Positions 13,183 to 18,933 of a stretch of DNA of 26,182 nt are shown in pieces (within the stretch, counting starts at the first letter, position 1; each line of letters begins with the position of its first letter). The translations under genes were made by a program, and so were the position numbers. The notes beneath the pieces are model-generated. The model saw only the letters and a program-made list of their open reading frames with translations, had not been told where the DNA came from and ran no database searches. Location of the stretch: the IMG/VR virus record IMGVR_UViG_3300036846_000938, positions 1-26,182 of that record, one strand, 5' to 3'. The DNA is from a virus.

Positions 13183-13221
13183 CCTCCTTGTGTTGGGAAA
13201 ACGAGGGGTTAGAACCCCTCG
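13183..13221 (-). promoter_or_regulatory. Modular start element S13
   Basis: Hairpin CGAGGGGTT-AG-AACCCCTCG (9-bp stem) with the TAA of array gene 16 (13209-13211) at the loop. The leader reads TTTTCCC instead of TCTTCCC. Confidence 0.85.
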
Positions 13222-13499
13222 CCGTCGTCCCACTCGGCGTACTCGTTGTCGAGTGAGGCGAAAGCCTCAGTGGCCTTCTCGATCGTCGGGAACTTCTCGA
13301 CGTAGACGAAGCCGAGCGAGTCGCAGTAGAGCAGGGTGCGGTCGAAGCGAGCAAACCAGCCCGTAGGGCTGTCGACGTCGCCAGAGGCCTCGTCGTAGCT
13401 GCTGTCGAGGCTGAGCAGGTAGCAGGCAGCCGCTCGGCGGGAACCGCCGAACTTGTACGGGCTGACGACCTCGCGCACCCCATCGCTGAAAGCGGTCAT
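13209..13499 (-). CDS. Array gene 16: hypothetical, 96 aa
   Basis: ATG 13497-13499. FSDGVREVVSPYKFGGSRRA, then AACYLLSLDSSYDEASGDVD, SLGFVYVEKFPTIEKATEAF and an acidic end. Single alpha/beta domain likely. Not recognised. Confidence 0.7.
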   Translation of the reverse strand: MTAFSDGVREVVSPYKFGGSRRAAACYLLSLDSSYDEASGDVDSPTGWFARFDRTLLYCDSLGFVYVEKFPTIEKATEAFASLDNEYAEWDDGEGF

Positions 13500-13506
13500 T
13501 GTGATT

Positions 13507-13543
13507 CCTCCTTGTTGGGAAGACGAGCAGCTAACGCTGCTCG
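13507..13543 (-). promoter_or_regulatory. Modular start element S14
   Basis: Hairpin CGAGCAGC-TAAC-GCTGCTCG with the TAG of array gene 17 (13531-13533) across the loop. Short leader CTTCCCAACAAGGAGG. Confidence 0.85.
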
Positions 13544-13794
13544 ACGATCGAGGGTTTGCCGACGCCCTGAGCGCGCAGGAGGGCCAAAGGCCCATGGGCA
13601 TGCTCTCGCTCGGCGACGGCGTGAGCGAACTTCAACTGGTCGAAAGCAGGGTTGCCTTCGGCAAAGTAGGCCACGGTCGGGGCATACAGCTCGTTGTAAA
13701 CGAGCGTCCGAGCGTTCTCGCCGCCCGCCATGTAGGCAGCAGCGAGCGAGCGTCCGATGATCTCGGCGAAGGTGACGTAGTCACGGCGGGACAT
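13531..13794 (-). CDS. Array gene 17: helical protein, 87 aa
   Basis: ATG 13792-13794. Mostly helical: SRRDYVTFAEIIGRSLAAAY, ARTLVYNELYAPTVAYFAEG, FDQLKFAHAVAEREHAHGPL. No domain recognised; no membrane segment. Confidence 0.7.
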   Translation of the reverse strand: MSRRDYVTFAEIIGRSLAAAYMAGGENARTLVYNELYAPTVAYFAEGNPAFDQLKFAHAVAEREHAHGPLALLRAQGVGKPSIVEQR

Positions 13795-13800
13795 GTGAAT

Positions 13801-13837
13801 CCTCCTTGTGTAGGGAAGACGAGGGCCGAAGGCCCTC
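13801..13837 (-). promoter_or_regulatory. Modular start element S15
   Basis: Hairpin GAGGGCC-GAA-GGCCCTC; the TAG of array gene 18 abuts it. Leader CTTCCCTACACAAGGAGG. Confidence 0.85.
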
Positions 13838-13981
13838 CTACTGCGTGTTGTATTTCCGCTCCATTTCGGAGCACCAGCGGTCATACTCAGCCTTTTCGGC
13901 TGTCTTGCGGGCCTCTGCGGCCTGCTTGACGCGGGCCTGCTGGATTCTGGTCGTTTCCGATTGGGAAATCTCGTGGCGCAT
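13838..13981 (-). CDS. Array gene 18: small charged helix protein, 47 aa
   Basis: ATG 13979-13981, preceded by AAGGAGC 6 nt upstream. The product is a single charged helix (TTRIQQARVKQAAEARKTAE, then KAEYDRWCSEMERKYN) with no other domain. First gene of the leftward array, so expressed earliest from a promoter in the 13982-14456 region. A longer upstream extension of this frame ignores the ribosome site and is not used. Confidence 0.65.
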   Translation of the reverse strand: MRHEISQSETTRIQQARVKQAAEARKTAEKAEYDRWCSEMERKYNTQ

Positions 13982-13985
13982 GTTT

Positions 13986-14051
13986 GCTCCTTGTGTTGGG
14001 AAGACCGGAGCGAACTGCTCGCGAGTGCACGACTGCACAAGCTTCGCTCCG
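13986..14051 (-). promoter_or_regulatory. Modular start element S16 with long stem-loop
   Basis: Leader CTTCCCAACACAAGGAGC at the head of the array. Instead of a short hairpin it has CGGAGCGAA (14006-14014) pairing perfectly over 9 bp with TTCGCTCCG (14043-14051), enclosing GTGCA-CGAC-TGCAC (14025-14038). This is a larger structured leader than in any downstream copy. Confidence 0.65.
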
Positions 14052-14172
14052 TCGTTTCGGCTCTCCCTCGTGCGTCATAATCCGCGCTGTGTGAGCCAGC
14101 GAGCAAAGCTCGCTCCGGCCGTCACCGGTCATCAGTTCCACGCACAGCGGGAAGGAATCACACGAGGGTTCA

Positions 14173-14194
14173 AGGAGGAGGAATCCTTGATCGC
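14173..14194 (+). repeat. 22-nt inverted bracket, right copy
   Basis: AGGAGGAGGAATCCTTG followed by ATCGC matches, inverted, the copy at 8898-8919 in 21 of 22 positions. It contains a Shine-Dalgarno-like run and a TTG 8 nt later. Confidence 0.7.
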
Positions 14195-14348
14195 CTACCA
14201 GCAAGCTGGCATCGGGATGCCCCTGGCTTCGTCCGGCGGCACACGGTTCCGAGTGAGCGAATCTGCTCGGAGCGTCAGGCCATCACCATCGAGTGGGGGA
14301 ACCTCAGACCGGCATACCAGCCACGCTTTCGACTACTGCGCTGGGTGA
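14187..14348 (+). CDS. Possible short ORF from TTG, 53 aa
   Basis: TTG 14187 follows AAGGAGGAGG with good spacing and gives IAYQQAGIGMPLASSGGTRF and onwards to TGA 14346-14348. From about 14260 another forward frame has more coding-like wobble use (ITIEWGNLRPAYQPRFRLLR, to a TAG just before the next gene) but lacks a start. This may be a frameshifted gene or non-coding control DNA. Confidence 0.25.
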   Translation: MIAYQQAGIGMPLASSGGTRFRVSESARSVRPSPSSGGTSDRHTSHAFDYCAG

Positions 14349-14456
14349 CACCGGCCAACTGCGACGCCACCAATCTAGCCCGGCAGGCCACCCTAGCTGC
14401 GCCCCCCAAAGGTATTGAGTTGACCTGGCCGATGGTCTAGGTCGAAGGGAGGACGA

Positions 14457-15095
14457 ATGGACGACACCGTAGGTGAGGTAGTACCGGTCGCCGTTAGCCC
14501 GACCGGCAACAGTCTCGCGCATGACGGGGATGACGCGCCGGTAGCGCCCAAGCTAGGCTCGCTCGCCTGGTTGCACGCCCAGGGCACGGTCGAGCACCTG
14601 GGGGCGCAAGTGCCTACCTGCCATCGCATCCCCACCGATGCCAGCCTGACGGAGGCGGACGGCTCACGCTGCAGGGTCGTGCTCGCAAGCGGGGACAGAT
14701 GCAAGGGCACACGCCTGAAGGTCTTCGGGCTATGCATGGGCCACGCGGGCGGTGGGGGCACAAGGGATCTCCCTGCTATGCAGGAACGATCGAACACGAA
14801 ACGGAGTCAGCTAAAGCTGACCAAGCAGATACTTGGCTACGGGCCGAAACGTGCTGCCGACCCTCGCGTAGCAGTGCGGCTGCGCGCTGCGCAGCAGGCC
14901 AACGAGATAGCCATTGCCGTCGTAGACGAACCGCTGAGAGCAGAGCTGCCGGTGCTTGATAAGCAGCGAGCTATGCTCGCTGTCCTCGACGCTGCGTTCC
15001 CCTTGCAACAAGCGACTTTGTCGCTTGAGATCAGCGAGCCAGACAGCATGGCCTGGCAGGATCTTGAGGCCTTAGCCTCCAGCTTGGACAGCTGA
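14457..15095 (+). CDS. Zinc-motif protein, possibly small-terminase-like
   Basis: Encodes 212 residues, ATG 14457 with GGGAGG 4-5 nt upstream. Residues about 65-95 hold C62/C79/C90/H95-type positions in SRCRVVLASGDRCKG and LCMGHAGGGG, followed by a basic helical region and an alpha-helical C-terminal half. A short Cys/His knuckle ending in HGG-like glycines and then helices is often seen in actinophage proteins annotated as small terminase subunits. Its distance from terL (6 kb) weakens that reading; a regulator is also possible. The 3' half has unusual short palindromes. Confidence 0.6.
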   Translation: MDDTVGEVVPVAVSPTGNSLAHDGDDAPVAPKLGSLAWLHAQGTVEHLGAQVPTCHRIPTDASLTEADGSRCRVVLASGDRCKGTRLKVFGLCMGHAGGGGTRDLPAMQERSNTKRSQLKLTKQILGYGPKRAADPRVAVRLRAAQQANEIAIAVVDEPLRAELPVLDKQRAMLAVLDAAFPLQQATLSLEISEPDSMAWQDLEALASSLDS

Positions 15096-15111
15096 GGGCA
15101 GCGCTAGAAAC

Positions 15112-15131
15112 AGCCCATTTGCAGGGCTTTT
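15112..15131 (+). terminator. Weak terminator after the 14457 gene
   Basis: AGCCC-ATTTGCA-GGGCT followed by TTTT, 16 bp beyond the stop. Short stem but with a T-run. Confidence 0.45.
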
Positions 15132-15137
15132 GAGGGA

Positions 15138-15157
15138 GGGGTCAGGCAGGGGTCAGG
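15138..15157 (+). repeat. GGGGTCAGG direct repeats, second site
   Basis: GGGGTCAGG at 15138-15146 and 15149-15157, the same 9-mer as in the attP left arm, in the same orientation, about 15 kb away and with no tRNA fragment nearby. Confidence 0.55.
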
Positions 15158-15307
15158 CAGGCTGCTCGGCAGAGCCGAGCCGCCCCACCCCCCCGAGCGC
15201 GTGCGCGATCGCGGGGCCTCTTTGCGTACCACCCAAGCAACGAGGCTGCGAAATCTGGCGCAGCTAGGGCCACCCGGCACCTGTCTTTCAACCCAGGAGG
15301 AGGCGAC

Positions 15308-15874
15308 ATGCAGAAGCTCTGCGCGTACTGCGGAGAGGAGTTCGAGGGCGCCGCCCAGGCGCGCTATTGCAGTAACGCTCACCGCGTTGCCGACCAGAGA
15401 AGGCGCACAGAACCCGCACAGAGGGAAGTCGCACAGGAGAAGTCGCACAGCCCTGTGCAGCACCCTCGGGCAGCTACCGACAGCCTCGGGCACCTGCCCT
15501 CCGACGTGGACAGGGGCTGGGGGGTTTGTGTGCGCTGGCAGGATCCCGAGCGCAGGGAGCTGCCGGTCTACGAACCCAACGGCCCTGCCGGTCTCAGCCT
15601 CATCGCCTTCCCGAACCAGACGCCTGGGGACATGGCCCCGTCGAAGGCCGAGCGGGAGAAGTTGGGTCTGAAGGAGAAGACTCGCTCTTCGGAGGACGAG
15701 GGCGAGGTCGGGGCCTCGTCGGTCAGGGAGCTGACCCGTGCTGCTCGTGCGGGCGAGATCGTGCTCACTGCTTCGCAGGAGCAGATGATCAGGGATCACT
15801 GGGGCTACGGCCGCTCCGAGCAGAGGACTCTCGCCCAGCGCGACGAGGCGGCACGCGGGATGCTCGGCCGGTAG
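15308..15874 (+). CDS. Zinc-ribbon protein, 188 aa
   Basis: ATG 15308 preceded by AGGAGGAGG 5 nt upstream. The first 30 residues, MQKLCAYCGEEFEG then RYCSNAHRVADQRRR, form a C-x2-C...C-x3-H zinc ribbon of a type found in many actinobacterial and phage proteins. The middle is Pro/Gly-rich and probably linker, the rest charged and helical, ending in DHWGYGRSEQRTLAQRDEAA. Probably nucleic-acid binding; function unknown. It is the last gene of a two-gene rightward unit ending at paired hairpins. Confidence 0.7.
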   Translation: MQKLCAYCGEEFEGAAQARYCSNAHRVADQRRRTEPAQREVAQEKSHSPVQHPRAATDSLGHLPSDVDRGWGVCVRWQDPERRELPVYEPNGPAGLSLIAFPNQTPGDMAPSKAEREKLGLKEKTRSSEDEGEVGASSVRELTRAARAGEIVLTASQEQMIRDHWGYGRSEQRTLAQRDEAARGMLGR

Positions 15875-15880
15875 GCCTTG

Positions 15881-15929
15881 GGCGGGCCAGGTGAACGGGT
15901 GACGTGGACGGTCAGTCACCTGGCCCGCC
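15881..15929. terminator. Strong hairpin, 14-bp stem, between convergent genes
   Basis: GGCGGGCCAGGTGA (15881-15894) pairs perfectly with TCACCTGGCCCGCC (15916-15929). It starts 7 bp after the rightward gene stop. No T-run, but stem strength and location between convergent operons suggest a bidirectional terminator. Confidence 0.7.
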
Positions 15930-15978
15930 GAGGGCCTGGCGGCGCGTCCCCCATCCCCCGTACGCACCGCAGGCCCTC
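15930..15978. terminator. Second hairpin of the convergent terminator pair
   Basis: GAGGGCCTGGCGG and CCGCAGGCCCTC pair with one bulge across a C/G-rich loop. It abuts the 14-bp hairpin and precedes the end of the leftward operon by 28 bp. Confidence 0.55.
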
Positions 15979-16006
15979 CTCAAGGCGGCGGAAGTCTAGA
16001 GGATGC

Positions 16007-16435
16007 TCAGGGCCACCTCTTCCCAACCACAGCCCAGCGTTTCTGGATCTCACGATAGGCCTTGCTTCGCTCTGCCTCTGCGCGCATCCGTTCGACGTCG
16101 TCGACGTGAGCCTTGAGCCAGGAGTCGATCCGCCTGTCGAGCGCGAGCGCTCCGTCGTCGAAGCACGAGCAGGGGGGAGCGGTCCGTCGCTCGTTGTCGG
16201 GCTTGTGAGATCCGGGCCTCTCCAGCTCGACGAAGGCGAAGTCGGGCACCTCGACCTCAAGCTTCATCAGTCTTGCCGGTGGTTTGTCGATGTCGTAGAA
16301 GGCAGCGCCCTCGCAGTGACAGAGTTCAAGCTCGGCGAGCCAGAGTGGGTCACCCCGTCTCGCCCGTTGCGAGAAGCGCACGCCGCTCAGGCTTGTCGGT
16401 GCTCGCCCCAGCCGGTACTGAGTCGGGTGCCTCAT
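16007..16435 (-). CDS. Hypothetical protein, 142 aa
   Basis: ATG 16433-16435, with GAGAG upstream in a short A/T-rich gap. The basic N-terminus resembles a compact fold (YRLGRAPTSLSGVRFSQRAR), then DPLWLAELELCHCEG, KLEVEVPDFAFVELERPG and a long charged C-terminal helix with RMRAEAERSKAYREIQKRW. No family recognised. Last gene of the leftward operon; the TATATAG stretch 10-15 bp upstream could give it its own promoter. Confidence 0.65.
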   Translation of the reverse strand: MRHPTQYRLGRAPTSLSGVRFSQRARRGDPLWLAELELCHCEGAAFYDIDKPPARLMKLEVEVPDFAFVELERPGSHKPDNERRTAPPCSCFDDGALALDRRIDSWLKAHVDDVERMRAEAERSKAYREIQKRWAVVGKRWP

Positions 16436-16457
16436 CTCTCTATCTATATAGGGGCCT

Positions 16458-16619
16458 TCACCGCCACCCGAGCGCGACCAGGGTTTTCTGGTCGGGTGCG
16501 ATCAGGACTGTCAGCTCCCAGCCCTCGGCCATCATCGCTTTCCACAGGTCGAGGTAGACCGGGTCTGTGCGTCCCCCTATATGACTGTCGCACGGGACCC
16601 GCTCGATGAAGGTCTTCAC
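16458..16619 (-). CDS. Small protein, 53 aa
   Basis: GTG 16617-16619 overlaps the upstream stop as GTGA; TGA 16458-16460. It begins MKTFIERVPCDSHIGG and continues PVYLDLWKAMMAEGWELTVL and a strand-rich end (KTLVALGWR). The overlap and wobble use support it as a real gene. Unknown function. Confidence 0.65.
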   Translation of the reverse strand: MKTFIERVPCDSHIGGRTDPVYLDLWKAMMAEGWELTVLIAPDQKTLVALGWR

Positions 16620-16882
16620 GGCGAGCCGAAGCGCTCGTAGCGGTAGTAGGCCTCGGGCGTGTCTCTGCCGCCGATCAGGCCTCCGGCGCGCAGTCGCTCG
16701 ATCGCTTGCCGTTCGATCTGCATCGCGCGGGGGGCGCTGATCCCGAGCCGCTCACCGATCTCTCTCAGCGTCAGCCCCTCGGCGTGGAGCCTCAGCACCG
16801 CGCGCTCTCGCAGCGGCAGCACTCCCGACTCGTAGTTCGCGAGCAGCCACCTCGCCCGAGAAACGCGCTCGCGGTGGCTCAC
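16616..16882 (-). CDS. Sigma-region-4-like HTH protein, 88 aa
   Basis: GTG 16880-16882 (GTGA overlap). Residues 23-65 read PLRERAVLRLHAEGLTLREI, GERLGISAPRAMQIERQAIE: the region-4/LuxR-type HTH, with the RERAVLRL and TLREIGERLGIS signatures of sigma factors. No region 2 is present, so not a full sigma factor. Probably a transcription regulator of late genes. Confidence 0.8.
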   Translation of the reverse strand: MSHRERVSRARWLLANYESGVLPLRERAVLRLHAEGLTLREIGERLGISAPRAMQIERQAIERLRAGGLIGGRDTPEAYYRYERFGSP

Positions 16883-17043
16883 GGTGCGTGCCTTCCTTTC
16901 CACTGCACGAGATCGAGGGCCGCGTGCAGGAGCAGCTCGTCGCCCACGTCCTCGCCTTCCATCAGCGCCCGTTTGAGCGCGGTTAGTGCGGCTTCGACCA
17001 GTTTCGCTTTCCGTTGCAGTCGTGCTTCGGTGCGCGTGCTCAC
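16879..17043 (-). CDS. Small helical protein, 54 aa
   Basis: GTG 17041-17043 (GTGA overlap). One long basic-to-acidic helix: RTEARLQRKAKLVEAALTAL, KRALMEGEDVGDELLLHAAL. Unknown function; perhaps a partner of the HTH protein that follows in 4-nt overlap. Confidence 0.6.
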   Translation of the reverse strand: MSTRTEARLQRKAKLVEAALTALKRALMEGEDVGDELLLHAALDLVQWKGRHAP

Positions 17044-17252
17044 GGCGGGTAGATCCTCTCGCCGCAGATCGTGCAGCGGTTGCCCTTGAAGACGTGCTCG
17101 TGGGACGGCTTCTCTTCGACCCTCACCGCGATCGTCTTCCAGTAGTGGAACTTGAGACGCAGGATCGGCGCGTAGCGAGTGACGACGCCGCCCTCGACCA
17201 CGAAGCCCGCGCACAGGTACGGGGTCGTGACCTGGTAGAGACCGTCGCTCAT
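17040..17252 (-). CDS. Conserved actinophage-type protein, 70 aa
   Basis: ATG 17250-17252. GLYQVTTPYLCAGFVVEGGV then APILRLKFHYW is a pattern I recall from many actinobacteriophage small proteins of unknown function. The C-terminal HEHVFKGNRCTICGERIYPP adds a possible zinc site (H, H, C-x2-C). No enzymatic motif. Confidence 0.75.
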   Translation of the reverse strand: MSDGLYQVTTPYLCAGFVVEGGVVTRYAPILRLKFHYWKTIAVRVEEKPSHEHVFKGNRCTICGERIYPP

Positions 17253-17437
17253 AGCTCCATCTCGTCGAGTGCGTTGCGGCTGACCTCTTGGGCGATCTCG
17301 ATCGCCTCGACCAACTGCATCTTCATCCCGACCAGGTGCATGAGCACGTCACCAGCCTGGCCGTTCTGAATGTCCTTGCAGGCTAGCTCGATCTTGGAGA
17401 TCAGCTTGCCGAAGCGCAAGGCTCGCTCGGCCTTCAT
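17249..17437 (-). CDS. Small helical protein, 62 aa
   Basis: ATG 17435-17437 (ATGA overlap). Entirely helical: ERALRFGKLISKIELACKDI, then GDVLMHLVGMKMQLVEAIEI and an acidic end. Not recognised. Confidence 0.65.
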   Translation of the reverse strand: MKAERALRFGKLISKIELACKDIQNGQAGDVLMHLVGMKMQLVEAIEIAQEVSRNALDEMEL

Positions 17438-17802
17438 TCGATCGGCTCCAGCGGGATCACCTCGGTCGGGATTCCACGCTTCCTGGCCTCGGTGATCGTG
17501 TGCAGCGTCCCCTTGGAAAAGCCGTTCCAGAACGCGAGCACGAGGTCGGGTTCGCTGTCGAGCATCGCGATGTTGCGCAGGATCCCGGCCCGCTTTCCAT
17601 ACTGCTCCCAGTCTGCCCTCCAGGTCTCGGTCTGCATCCCGAACGACCAGGCGGCAGCGTCGGCCCAGACATCGACGCCGTCGGCGCCGCCGTGGATCAC
17701 CGTCGTCGTGTCGGCATCGAGCTTCGACAGCTCTCTCGTGACCACGGCACGCGCCACCATCGGTTTGCCGAAGGAGCGCGAGCCGCAGACGAGGATCCTC
17801 AT
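17434..17802 (-). CDS. SLOG/DUF2493-type nucleotide-binding protein
   Basis: Encodes 122 residues, ATG 17800-17802 (ATGA overlap). MRILVCGSRSF is the first Rossmann strand and loop, TTVIHGGADGVDVWADAA carries the GGA-GxD nucleotide-binding turn, then TETWRADWEQYGKRAGILRN and DLVLAFWNGFSKGT. This is the DUF2493 (YspA-type SLOG) family, linked by others to NAD- or ADP-ribose-type ligands. In a phage it may sense or modify a nucleotide signal; the substrate cannot be told. Confidence 0.85.
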   Translation of the reverse strand: MRILVCGSRSFGKPMVARAVVTRELSKLDADTTTVIHGGADGVDVWADAAAWSFGMQTETWRADWEQYGKRAGILRNIAMLDSEPDLVLAFWNGFSKGTLHTITEARKRGIPTEVIPLEPIE

Positions 17803-18266
17803 CCCCGTCTCTGCTTGTAGGCGCGCTGGAAGGAACGTCGCACCATCACCGCCGACTCGTCGTCGGCCATCGTGTAGCGCGAGCTGACCGAGCGGGCAAG
17901 GCGCCAGAGCGCCTCACCCTTCATCCCCTCAAGCTCGCGCTCCAAGGCCTTGGAGAAAGTGGCGTCGAGGATCACGATCCCTCGTCCGGTGATCGTCCAG
18001 TGGGCCGGGGTGACGGCGACCTGGTCGCCCGCTCGGGCGCGGCGAATGACGCCGAAGCGCGCCATCCAGGCGAGCCGGATCCCGACCGCGTTGTTGCGCG
18101 TCTCCGCGTCGGGGTCGAGGCCGATCGCGTCGGCCAGCTCCGCACTCGTCACCCAGCCCGACTCGTCGAGGTGGTCGCGCACGAGCGCGAGCAGCTCCTC
18201 GTCGGAGAAGGCGTACAGGTCGAGCGAGAGCTTCGGCGCCGAACGTCTGCGTCCGTTGGCGCTCAT
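17799..18266 (-). CDS. Winged-helix DNA-binding protein, 155 aa
   Basis: ATG 18264-18266 (ATGA overlap). Residues 22-75 look like a winged helix: ELLALVRDHLDESGWVTSAE, LADAIGLDPDAE, then an Arg/Leu-rich recognition region (GIRLAWMARFGVIRRAR) and a wing (TPAHWTITGRG). C-terminal helices are basic. Probable regulator; partner genes on both sides are also DNA-binding candidates. Confidence 0.7.
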   Translation of the reverse strand: MSANGRRRSAPKLSLDLYAFSDEELLALVRDHLDESGWVTSAELADAIGLDPDAETRNNAVGIRLAWMARFGVIRRARAGDQVAVTPAHWTITGRGIVILDATFSKALERELEGMKGEALWRLARSVSSRYTMADDESAVMVRRSFQRAYKQRRG

Positions 18267-18766
18267 ACCGAGACGGTGCCGTTAGCTCCCGCGAGCACGT
18301 CCGCAGACAGCTCCGTCTTGCCCTTGTCGGTGACGACGTAGAAGCGCGTCTGCCCTGTCCTGCCGCCGATCCGTACCTGCCTAATCTGCCCGCGATCGCG
18401 CATCCAGTAGAACGCACGCCGCACCTGGTCGTGGTGGATCCCCATCTCGTTGGCGATCTCGGCGCCGGAGAACTCGTCCTCGTGCTGGACGACCACCGCT
18501 CCGATCACCGCGAGCTTCCCCTCGGAGATCGTGTAGCTCTCGGGATTCCCGCCCCGGTCGATTGCCGCACGCTGCTTCGGGCGTCCCGGCGCAGGCTCCA
18601 TCGGGTCGAGGGCGCGGATCACCTTCAAGAGCTTCGCCCGTTCGGCCTTCACGGTTGCCAGCCTCTTGACCAGCTCGGCCTCGTCGAGGCTGAGACGCTC
18701 GTCGAGTTCACGCGCTGGCGCGAGCATCTGCTTCAGCAGCTTCTCGGCAGTTGCATCTTCTGACAC
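18263..18766 (-). CDS. Coiled-coil and winged-helix regulator, 167 aa
   Basis: GTG 18764-18766, AAGGAGG 5 nt upstream in a diverged modular element. N-terminal 55 residues form a heptad-rich coiled coil (DERLSLDEAELVKRLATVKA, ERAKLLKVIRALD). Residues about 80-150 form a winged helix: KLAVIGAVVVQHEDEFSGAE, IANEMGIHHDQVRRAFYWMR, then a Gly-rich wing and TRFYVVTDKGK. First gene of the operon that ends at 16007; probably a dimeric regulator. Confidence 0.75.
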   Translation of the reverse strand: MSEDATAEKLLKQMLAPARELDERLSLDEAELVKRLATVKAERAKLLKVIRALDPMEPAPGRPKQRAAIDRGGNPESYTISEGKLAVIGAVVVQHEDEFSGAEIANEMGIHHDQVRRAFYWMRDRGQIRQVRIGGRTGQTRFYVVTDKGKTELSADVLAGANGTVSV

Positions 18767-18769
18767 GGT

Positions 18770-18797
18770 TCCTCCTTCGGTTGGGAACGACTAACCG
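18770..18797 (-). promoter_or_regulatory. Modular start element S17 (diverged)
   Basis: TTCCCAACCGAAGGAGG before the 18766 gene, with CGGTT (18778-18782) and AACCG (18793-18797) as the only stem. The only copy of the element serving a gene outside the main array. Confidence 0.6.
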
Positions 18798-18933
18798 TAG
18801 AGAGAAGCGTGCCAGCGTGAGGTTCGCCTCCCCCGAGCGGCCAGTCCGCACAGAGTCTCTCACAAACCGGACGTTGCATTACCGCTACGCTGACGATCAA
18901 CGCGGGCAGGGTTGTGCGTTCCTCGGAGCCGCA

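Larger units (their letters stand above)
13982..14456. other. Divergent control region between array and rightward genes
   Basis: 475 bp between array gene 18 and the 14457 gene. It contains S16, the hairpin AGCGAGC-AAA-GCTCGCT (about 14098-14114), the right copy of the 22-nt bracket, and one weak short frame. A minus-strand GATTAT with TTGCTC 18 bp upstream (around 14085-14115) could be the array promoter, but this is weak. Confidence 0.45.

Noticed and set aside
9170-13837. All array hairpins as ordinary rho-independent terminators
   Set aside because: None is followed by a T-run on the coding strand; the following sequence is the constant CTTCCC leader. Attenuation remains possible, so they are listed as regulatory modules instead.
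9145-13840. CRISPR-like array (regularly repeated short element)
   Set aside because: The repeats are separated by real genes of varied length (140-410 bp), not uniform spacers, each is tied to a start codon, and no cas operon is present. The Cas4-like gene is a lone phage type.
16573-16589. TATATG as a rightward promoter at 16573
   Set aside because: It lies inside a well-supported leftward gene with only leftward genes downstream, so it is kept only as part of a motif note.
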